Shown here piece by piece: positions 1 to 4,618 of a stretch of DNA of 5,531 nucleotides. This stretch comes from Afipia sp. (GTDB lineage: Bacteria > Pseudomonadota > Alphaproteobacteria > Rhizobiales > Xanthobacteraceae). The position numbers were made by a program, and so were the translations under genes. Within the stretch, counting starts at the first letter, position 1. Each line of letters begins with the position of its first letter. Where the stretch lies: assembly GCA_026400415.1 (NCBI GenBank), contig JAPLPA010000587.1, positions 1 to 5,531 of the forward strand, read 5' to 3'. Under the pieces are notes generated by a model. The model was not told the DNA's origin. It made no database searches and was given only the letters and a program-made list of their open reading frames with translations.

Positions 1-350
1 CGGTGGCGGCGAATGGCGATAATTCGCTGCTGACGCAAGTGCAGTGGCGCGGTCGTCGCGGTGGCGGATGGGGCGGCCGTGGTGCAGGAATCGGTCTTGG
101 TCTGGCGGCAGGCGCGTTGATCGGCGGCGCGATCGCAGCAGGGTCGAACCCATATTACGGTTCGGGCTATTACGGACCGGGTTATGGCTATGGATACGGC
201 GGACCAGTTTATGCTCCCGCGCCAGTTTACGTACAGCCCGGCTACGGCGGTGGCGAGGCAGAAGCTTACTGCATGCAGCGCTACCGTTCTTACGATCCAG
301 CCTCTGGAACGTATCTGAACAACGACGGCAATCGGTATCCTTGCCCGTAA
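1..350 (+). CDS. BA14K family protein, 5'-partial
   Basis: The reading frame enters from the left edge (codons in phase from base 3) and stops with TAA at 348-350. GTG at base 3 could nominally start it, but no signal peptide follows, while this family normally begins with one, so the true start is probably upstream. Counting from that GTG, residues 16-30 are Gly/Arg-rich, residues 30-47 form a short Gly/Ala hydrophobic stretch that could anchor it in a membrane, residues 50-83 are a low-complexity Gly/Tyr/Pro region with YYGSGYYGPGYGYG-like repeats, and residues 89-115 carry the hallmark of the family: YCMQRYRSYDP, then GTYLNNDG and a terminal RYPCP with two conserved cysteines. BA14K proteins were first noted as immunoreactive, lectin-like antigens of Brucella and are widespread in Rhizobiales; the molecular role is unclear. 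Family assignment is solid, function is not. Confidence 0.88.
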   Translation, partial: VAANGDNSLLTQVQWRGRRGGGWGGRGAGIGLGLAAGALIGGAIAAGSNPYYGSGYYGPGYGYGYGGPVYAPAPVYVQPGYGGGEAEAYCMQRYRSYDPASGTYLNNDGNRYPCP

Positions 351-374
351 GCAGATTTGATATCGAAAAATTCA

Positions 375-400
375 GCGGCGCATGACAATGCGCCGCTTTT
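375..400. terminator. Bidirectional rho-independent terminator
   Basis: A perfect 9-bp stem GCGGCGCAT (375-383) / ATGCGCCGC (388-396) with a GACA loop is followed by TTTTCGTTT on the plus strand. On the minus strand the same hairpin is followed, after TGAA, by a run of five T (366-370 on the plus strand are A). It lies 24 bases past the BA14K stop and 23 bases past the autotransporter stop, so it can end both convergent transcripts. Confidence 0.88.
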
Positions 401-419
401 CGTTTGCATCCACTCTACG

Positions 420-2168
420 TCAGAAGGCGACCTTCACGCCGCCTTTGGCAGTTGCAGTCCGGCTTGAATCGGTGGTCGCGGTGTATTCAGCTGCACCAAA
501 AGCCGTCCAGCCCGAGATGTGCCGCCAATCGAAGCCGACACCCGCGTATCCACCGAACACATCGTTCTTGCCCGGTGTTGCAAACGGAAGATTCTGTCCC
601 AGCAGAATCGTGTTGACGGTGGTGTCGCCGACACGCTGAAGCGCCAGCAGACCGAGGGTGGTCGAACCGCTTTCCTGATAGCCGCCGAAACCCGCTGCAA
701 GATAACGCACGCGCGCGGTCGGGGTCAGCGTCAAATCTGTGCCCACCGGCATCTTCACGCCATAAGCGATTTCAGGACTGACGAACCAGCCATTGTAGCT
801 CGCAGCGGCGGTTTCCAATCCACCCGGCACGAGGTTGTTGGCCATGTTGCGCTTGAGGGCGTTGCTGCTGCGGCCGCCAAGCAGCGCGAAATCCACAAAC
901 GCCTGGTTCATCGCATAGCGGCCGTAAACGCCGCCGAACACGATATCGCTTTTGGTATCGCCCGAATTCACATCAATCGTCGAGTTGATTGTACCTGCAC
1001 CGAGCAAGCCGCCGAGGCGCAGACCCGGGCGAAACGTTTTGTCGACGCCCATCGTGCCGCCGTAGAAATTGTTGACGGAGCGCAACGTCGGCGCGTCCGC
1101 ATCCTGAATGCGCTGACCGACAAAGCCCTGCGCCCAGACACTGGTGCCGTCCGCCGCCGTCACGCTTGGATTGCTGAACAGCACGCGGTCGGTGCTGGCG
1201 TAATTGAGCGATGAAATTCCGGCGAACGCATCGCGCGCCATATCGACCGCGACATTTCCCGATGGCGCAAAGCCGATGGGAGTCGATCCGCCGCTCATTG
1301 GCGCGGGGTTGTTGAGGCGGCTTGTGACCATCGACGAAATCGTGTGCGAGAAGTCGACGAGGTTTTTGTCCTGCACGGCGAACGACGTCGGATCGAGGAC
1401 GGAAACCGTATTTCCAACAATTACGAAAGGCGCGCCGCCGAACACATTGACGACCGAGCCGGTGTCGATGAGGTTATTAGGTCCGCACCCGCATCCACCA
1501 CCGAATGTCAGGGTCGATGAAATATCCCGGCCGCTGAAAAAGTTGACTTGAGTGCCGGTGCCCGGAAAGAGGCTGTTACCGTTCAAATCGACAAGGCCAA
1601 TAATTCGTGATCCCGGCAGAATGTTGAGTGTCGATGGGCCGCGTGGATTGAATTGATTATGCAGCGTGACCGCTATCCCGCCGGAGGCATTGGTGCCATC
1701 GATCAAACCGGCGTTCGATATGATCGCGGTACCAAGATCGTCGGCAAAAGCCGCGACACCGGCGAACACCCGCCCCGAGTTGAATACGTACGCGTTGCCG
1801 GTGCCGGCAAAGTTGTAGTTGGATTCAGAAATGATCCCACCCGTGACGGTGCCGTAGTTGATCGTGGTCGCACTGCCGTTTCCGCTCACGAGGCCACTGA
1901 CCGTGTAGATACCCGCCGTCGAACCGTAGTTAATCGACAATGCGTCGCCGCCGTTTGTCACGGCCATCATGCCGAGCCTGTTGGGGTTCGTGCTCGCGGC
2001 TGTTCCGGTATTGATAGCCGTAGCATTGCCCGTGGCATTGGCCGCGTAGGCCAGAATTCCTGTCTTAAAAGGAAAACCCGGCAGAGCTAGATTGCCGCCG
2101 GTCGCATTGACGACAGTGCCGGAGTTGAAGGCGAAAGCGTCGCCGCCGTTCGTGGTCCGCGCATTCAT
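420..2168 (-). CDS. C-terminal fragment of the autotransporter: passenger repeats and beta-barrel
   Basis: This piece encodes 582 residues counted from ATG 2168; that ATG is simply the first Met after the stop, with no good ribosome binding site, so independent translation is doubtful. Residues 9-158 continue the Gly/Asn-rich passenger repeats. Residues about 226-285 are the pre-barrel junction, with the segment VLDPTSFAVQDKNLVDFSHTI, a linker pattern I associate with rhizobial autotransporters. Residues about 340-582 are the barrel: WAQGFVGQ at the start, alternating polar/hydrophobic strands such as FGGVYGRYAM and FVDFALLGGR, and a terminal Phe (GGVKVAF), the signature recognised by the BAM machinery. 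The barrel is about 240 residues, near the family norm of 250-300, and appears undamaged. An unusual Cys-Gly-Cys lies at residues 226-228. Without the upstream signal peptide the product would stay in the cytoplasm. Confidence 0.8.
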   Translation of the reverse strand: MNARTTNGGDAFAFNSGTVVNATGGNLALPGFPFKTGILAYAANATGNATAINTGTAASTNPNRLGMMAVTNGGDALSINYGSTAGIYTVSGLVSGNGSATTINYGTVTGGIISESNYNFAGTGNAYVFNSGRVFAGVAAFADDLGTAIISNAGLIDGTNASGGIAVTLHNQFNPRGPSTLNILPGSRIIGLVDLNGNSLFPGTGTQVNFFSGRDISSTLTFGGGCGCGPNNLIDTGSVVNVFGGAPFVIVGNTVSVLDPTSFAVQDKNLVDFSHTISSMVTSRLNNPAPMSGGSTPIGFAPSGNVAVDMARDAFAGISSLNYASTDRVLFSNPSVTAADGTSVWAQGFVGQRIQDADAPTLRSVNNFYGGTMGVDKTFRPGLRLGGLLGAGTINSTIDVNSGDTKSDIVFGGVYGRYAMNQAFVDFALLGGRSSNALKRNMANNLVPGGLETAAASYNGWFVSPEIAYGVKMPVGTDLTLTPTARVRYLAAGFGGYQESGSTTLGLLALQRVGDTTVNTILLGQNLPFATPGKNDVFGGYAGVGFDWRHISGWTAFGAAEYTATTDSSRTATAKGGVKVAF

Positions 2169-2660
2169 AAAATCAGTCGTGCCGTAGTTGTTCGACGTAG
2201 CCGAGCCAGTCTATGCTTGCGTTGCGATCGAGCGGGCGGACCCGTAATTATAGGTAGCGGCGTTCCCCACGCCCTCGACGCGCGTCAAAATGTTTCCTGT
2301 GATTTTGCCGGTATTCGTCAGCGTGGCGTTGCCGTCGCTGAAGGTGTGCGTCGTGACTTTGCCGAGCACCGTGCCGGAATTGTTTGTCGTCGCGTTTCCG
2401 CGCCCGAAGGTGATGGTATCGATGTCTGTTGCGATCGTTCCCGAGTTGTTCGAGACGGCGTTACCACCAAGATCTGTTCTCGCTAAGATCGAATTTGCCG
2501 ATGCGCCCACTCCGGCATTCGTCACCGTAGCGGTGCCGCTATCGGTTCTTGCAAAGAGATTTCCGGCTTGATTGGAATTCAAAACAGTTGCGTTGCCAGT
2601 GCCGACGGCATCGGCCGTCAGATCGAGCGCCGTGTTGAAATTGTTGACCAGAGCGTTTCC
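1695..2660 (-). repeat. Degenerate ~22-residue passenger repeats (beta-helix rungs)
   Basis: Units with consensus G-[NDST]-A-x-x-x-N-x-G recur along the passenger. Numbered from Met 2942 and counting through the stop, they start at residues 95, 116, 136, 160, 182, 204, 226, 246, 267, 305, 332, 356, 382 and 404. Spacing is 20-24 for the first nine and 22-38 afterwards. The DNA is only loosely repetitive, so this is an old protein-level repeat and not a recent tandem duplication. One unit per beta-helix coil is the natural reading. Confidence 0.7.
2211..2213 (-). other. In-frame TAG stop that splits the autotransporter
   Basis: The plus strand reads CTA, so the minus-strand codon is TAG, followed by ACT. 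It sits near the end of the repeat unit that starts at residue 226 and aligns with a position occupied by Asp in the earlier unit SILARTDLGGNA. CAG (Gln) or GAG (Glu) would each become TAG by one base change. No second lesion is seen anywhere in the gene. Confidence 0.85.
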
Positions 2661-2942
2661 GGTGACAGCCGTGTTGATCGTTACGTTCTGCGCAGTCCCG
2701 AAATTGATCGCGCTGAAATCGAAATTGACGGTCGGAGGCCCCGGCGGAAAATCCGCAGGCTCGACGCCGAAGTTTGTGCATGTAATGCTGACACCCGGCG
2801 TGCCGACACAATTTGCTAAAAATTGCGCATCGGCTTTCGTGGGCATCATCGCCGCAAATGAAACGGCGGCGATCAGCGCGAACAGCAATCGCCTCACCAC
2901 GCAACTGTTGTCCGCAACGACGCCACCCACAGCCCCTGTCAT
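2211..2942 (-). CDS. N-terminal fragment of the autotransporter: signal peptide and first passenger repeats
   Basis: This piece encodes 243 residues before the TAG. Residues 17-39 form a Sec signal peptide: Arg-Arg, a hydrophobic core LLFALIAAVSFAAMM, then a likely cleavage site ADA|Q after residue 39. The mature part opens with a cysteine pair at 45 and 55 (in NCVGTPG and SITCTNFG) that could form a periplasmic disulfide. From residue 95 the chain becomes repetitive: units beginning G-N-A or G-T-A with a downstream N-x-G start at residues 95, 116, 136, 160, 182, 204 and 226. It is rich in Asn, Thr, Gly and Ala and almost free of Lys and aromatic residues, as expected of a beta-helix surface. 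If made alone it would be exported to the periplasm without a barrel and probably degraded. Confidence 0.75.
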   Translation of the reverse strand: MTGAVGGVVADNSCVVRRLLFALIAAVSFAAMMPTKADAQFLANCVGTPGVSITCTNFGVEPADFPPGPPTVNFDFSAINFGTAQNVTINTAVTGNALVNNFNTALDLTADAVGTGNATVLNSNQAGNLFARTDSGTATVTNAGVGASANSILARTDLGGNAVSNNSGTIATDIDTITFGRGNATTNNSGTVLGKVTTHTFSDGNATLTNTGKITGNILTRVEGVGNAATYNYGSARSIATQA

Positions 2943-3078
2943 CCGCAGGCGTTGACCGCCCGTCGGAACTGCAGGAACCGTATCAGGAGTGCGTTTTCAG
3001 TGCTGTGACAATAAGGCTACAGGCCATCTGAAAGCGCACGAAATGCCTGATTTACAAGGTTAATTCAGCGACTTTTCG
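2943..3078. other. Intergenic region between transporter and autotransporter
   Basis: Both flanking genes point left, so this 136-base gap should hold the end of the transporter transcript and the promoter and leader of the autotransporter. An imperfect hairpin, CAGGCCAT (3020-3027) with ATGCCTG (3043-3049) and one bulged G, lies about 30 bases past the transporter stop but has no T-run, so I do not call it a rho-independent terminator. I see no convincing -35/-10 pair or Shine-Dalgarno for the downstream gene. Confidence 0.4.
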
Positions 3079-4023
3079 TCACGCGCGCGAGGCCAGAACC
3101 ACGCCTGCAATCGTCAGCAGCAAAGCTGCGATCTGGCCCGGTCCTAATGGTTCGCCGAGTGCAAATGCGGAAGCGAGAACGCCGATGACGGGCACGAGCA
3201 ATGTGCCGATGGCGGCAACGGAGGCTGGAAGGCGTTGCAGGGCTGCAAACCAACACAGATACGCGATGCAGAACTGGACGACGATGGAATAGAAAAACAG
3301 CGACCAGCCGAGCGTGGTGAGACTTGCGAAATGCGGTGTCTCGATTGCGAGTCCGATCAGCGCGACCGGCAAACACCCGATGCCGACCTGCCAGACCGCG
3401 GACGCAACCGGCGGCAGCGTCAGTGGCCAGCGTTTGGCGAATACGGTGCCGAGCGCGAAATTGAACGCGCCCCACATCGCCAGCAGAATGCCCGGCCACG
3501 TCGCCGCACTTGCCGAGACGCCCTTCCCGCCCATCAGCGCGACCAGTCCCGCAAGCGCCATCGCCATCGCGATCACGCGCAGCCACGTCATGCGCTCCCC
3601 TAAAATGGGCCACGCTAAAACTGCCGCCCACACCGGCATTGTGTAAGCAATCACAGCGGCTTCGGAGGCCGGCAGATAAGTCAGCGCGAGGCCCATCAGC
3701 GCCATCCATGACGTGACGTTGAGCGCGGACAGCAGCACGAGGCGCGGCCATTGCGCGCGCGGCACGCGCAGGCTTTGCCCGATGGCGACGGCCACGCCCG
3801 CGAGCAGAAACGCGCCGATCACGCCGGACAATCCGCGCATCGACAGCGGCGGCAATTCGGACAGCAGCTTCTTCGTCACCGGCCAGTTCATGCCCCAGCC
3901 GATTGAGGTGACGAGCAGCAGCAGATAGCCGACGGTTTTCGCGCGGCGCGCGGCGGCGCTCGTCACTGTTGACGGATCGACCGGAATTTCGACTGGCGTG
4001 CGCGCGTCCATGTTCGTGTCCAT
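3079..4023 (-). CDS. EamA-family (DMT superfamily) transporter
   Basis: The predicted 314-residue inner-membrane protein has about ten hydrophobic helices in two homologous five-helix halves, matching the usual ~300 residues of the drug/metabolite transporter superfamily. Helices lie at roughly residues 31-46, 66-82, 95-115, 120-140, 148-164, 176-192, 207-227, 238-258, 267-288 and 296-312. The first EamA unit shows GWGMNWPVTKKLL (42-54) and YLPASEAAVIAYTMPV followed by LGERMT (116-146); the second shows LPASVAAIGTLLVPVIGVL followed by LGEPLG (265-294). Such proteins usually export amino acids, metabolites or drugs by proton exchange; the substrate cannot be read from sequence. The frame is open up to ATG 4113, but the extra 30 residues are Arg-rich and unlike the family, so I prefer ATG 4023; ATG 4011, with a weak GGA seven bases upstream, is a close alternative. 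The next gene leftward is 136 bases away, so an operon is unlikely. Confidence 0.9.
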   Translation of the reverse strand: MDTNMDARTPVEIPVDPSTVTSAAARRAKTVGYLLLLVTSIGWGMNWPVTKKLLSELPPLSMRGLSGVIGAFLLAGVAVAIGQSLRVPRAQWPRLVLLSALNVTSWMALMGLALTYLPASEAAVIAYTMPVWAAVLAWPILGERMTWLRVIAMAMALAGLVALMGGKGVSASAATWPGILLAMWGAFNFALGTVFAKRWPLTLPPVASAVWQVGIGCLPVALIGLAIETPHFASLTTLGWSLFFYSIVVQFCIAYLCWFAALQRLPASVAAIGTLLVPVIGVLASAFALGEPLGPGQIAALLLTIAGVVLASRA

Positions 4024-4327
4024 GATCAAAATTCTTGGGCAGAATCCTTGGGCGACGACAAAGACCACGCGGCGACGAAATCGGCCACCCGAAATCGGGA
4101 TTTTCGCGCGCATGGCCCTCGTGCGCCAAACGATGAACTAAGGCAGCGTCAAGCGGCTGAAGGACTTACGATTTTGCGACATCGCGCGCCAAAAAACGTC
4201 CGCAATGGCGAAACGGTGACGGACTTGGAATCGAATGGCGGGAATGGGGCGGTGGGTGCCCTCTCAAAAGAGCCGCACAAGCCAAAAAACATTTAAGTTA
4301 GACAGAGCTTAGAGAGCCGAAAATCAG
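4024..4327. other. Gene-free gap containing the GC drop
   Basis: No gene is supported here. It should hold the transporter promoter (minus strand); TTGACG at 4152-4147 is a fair -35, but nothing like a -10 lies at the right distance. An 82-codon plus-strand frame (4048-4296) overlaps the transporter's upstream region, is arginine-rich and lacks a ribosome binding site, so it is left out. GC falls from 38/60 in 4201-4260 to 26/60 in 4261-4320. I found no tRNA 3' end, direct repeat or integrase that would mark an attachment site. Confidence 0.5.
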
Positions 4328-4513
4328 TCAACGAAAATTCACTGTCTTACTTTTATCTTGGACGAGTCCGGTTTCGTCACGCGGACCTTCCGTTTCTGCT
4401 GAATCGAGAGTGACTTCATTCAAAACAAAAGTCGAATTTGTTCGATGAGCCAAGCGTTCTGCTCCTTGCTTTACAAGCTCAAGTTCAGGACGATGTGTTT
4501 TCATAATCGCCAT
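4328..4513 (-). CDS. Small hypothetical protein (61 aa), divergent from the deaminase
   Basis: I do not recognise this protein. It starts MAIMKTHRPELELVKQGAERL, is 61 residues long, highly charged, without cysteine, signal peptide or membrane segment. Residues 8-23 could form an amphipathic helix, residues 28-36 (TFVLNEVTL) a strand, and the Glu/Asp/Lys-rich tail from 38 on looks disordered. The best evidence that it is real is an AGAGAGG Shine-Dalgarno six bases before ATG 4513, one of the best in the window; Met 4 (4504) is possible but less well placed. It sits in the low-GC segment and is transcribed away from the deaminase gene across a 105-base gap, so the two may share control. A DNA-binding, antitoxin-like or accessory role is possible, but nothing in the sequence proves it. 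The alternative is a chance frame over a regulatory RNA. Confidence 0.6.
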   Translation of the reverse strand: MAIMKTHRPELELVKQGAERLAHRTNSTFVLNEVTLDSAETEGPRDETGLVQDKSKTVNFR

Positions 4514-4519
4514 GTCGAA

Positions 4520-4526
4520 CCTCTCT
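4520..4526 (-). promoter_or_regulatory. Strong ribosome binding site of the 61-aa gene
   Basis: The minus strand reads AGAGAGG, then six bases, then ATG at 4513. This close match to the anti-16S end decides both the reality and the start of the small gene. Confidence 0.65.
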
Positions 4527-4543
4527 TTGAAGATTAGAAAGAT

Positions 4544-4553
4544 CGAATATTCG
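4544..4553. promoter_or_regulatory. Perfect palindrome in the divergent intergenic region (candidate operator)
   Basis: CGAATATTCG is a perfect 10-bp inverted repeat with near-symmetrical flanks (GAT on the left, AATC on the right). It lies 31 bases upstream of the small gene's ATG and 65 bases upstream of the deaminase ATG, where a dimeric repressor could act on both. No known regulator is identified. Confidence 0.35.
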
Positions 4554-4558
4554 AATCA

Positions 4559-4564
4559 AGTCAA
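4559..4564 (-). promoter_or_regulatory. Possible -35 element for the 61-aa gene
   Basis: The minus strand reads TTGACT, five of six bases of the sigma-70 -35 consensus. At 17-base spacing the -10 would be CTTTCT (4541-4536), which is poor, so this is weak. If correct, the palindrome lies inside the promoter spacer, a usual place for an operator. Confidence 0.25.
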
Positions 4565-4604
4565 CAGAACCAAGGCTGTTCCATTACAAATTGATTGTTT
4601 TAAC

Positions 4605-4610
4605 GGATGG
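4605..4610 (+). promoter_or_regulatory. Ribosome binding site of the deaminase gene
   Basis: GGATGG lies eight bases before ATG 4619. An in-frame ATG at 4607 overlaps this site, and a TAA at 4601-4603 closes the frame upstream, so only 4607 or 4619 can start the protein; the ribosome binding site favours 4619. Confidence 0.55.
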
Positions 4611-4618
4611 TTATCAAC

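Larger units (their letters stand above)
420..2942 (-). pseudogene. Autotransporter outer-membrane beta-barrel protein, interrupted by one in-frame stop
   Basis: Bases 2942 to 420 read as one 841-codon minus-strand frame broken only by TAG at 2213-2211. The frame is unchanged on both sides and the 14 codons between the stop and the next ATG (2168) encode TGSATSNNYGTTDF, which continues the passenger repeat pattern, so this is one gene and not two. Type V autotransporters use a Sec signal peptide, cross the outer membrane through their own C-terminal barrel and display a beta-helical passenger; all three parts are present in order. As read, the stop separates the signal peptide from the barrel, so no product could be displayed unless the stop is read through, suppressed or a sequencing error. 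The start is uncertain: ATG 2942 is the most upstream ATG, but GTG 2900 or 2897 gives a more usual signal peptide and neither has a clear Shine-Dalgarno. Substrate or adhesion target cannot be told. Confidence 0.85.

Noticed and set aside
519..1214. Long plus-strand frame (231 codons) antisense to the autotransporter barrel
   Set aside because: It is a shadow of the barrel reading frame in GC-rich DNA; the protein is Arg/His/Ala-rich with no recognisable domain, and the minus-strand barrel is clear.
2572..2955. Plus-strand frame with hydrophobic Val/Pro-rich stretches that could pass for a membrane protein
   Set aside because: The hydrophobicity comes from reading the Asn/Thr/Gly passenger codons antisense; there is no ribosome binding site and the opposite strand holds a signal peptide and repeats.
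4024..4113. 30-residue N-terminal extension of the transporter from ATG 4113
   Set aside because: The residues are Arg-rich and lie before an already adequate cytoplasmic N-terminus; family members are near 300 residues without it.
3065..4129. A 354-codon minus-strand frame, longer than the transporter frame it overlaps
   Set aside because: It is Arg/His-rich with no domain and is out of phase with the transporter, whose ten helices and two EamA motif sets are unambiguous.
4284..4313. Weak TAAG/CTTA hairpin followed on the minus strand by six T as terminator of the 61-aa gene
   Set aside because: The stem is only about four AT-rich pairs with a large loop, too weak to call.
4567..4581. GAAC-N7-GTTC as a possible SOS (LexA) box before the deaminase
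   Set aside because: The alphaproteobacterial LexA site is a direct repeat, GTTC-N7-GTTC; this one is inverted and only four bases per arm.
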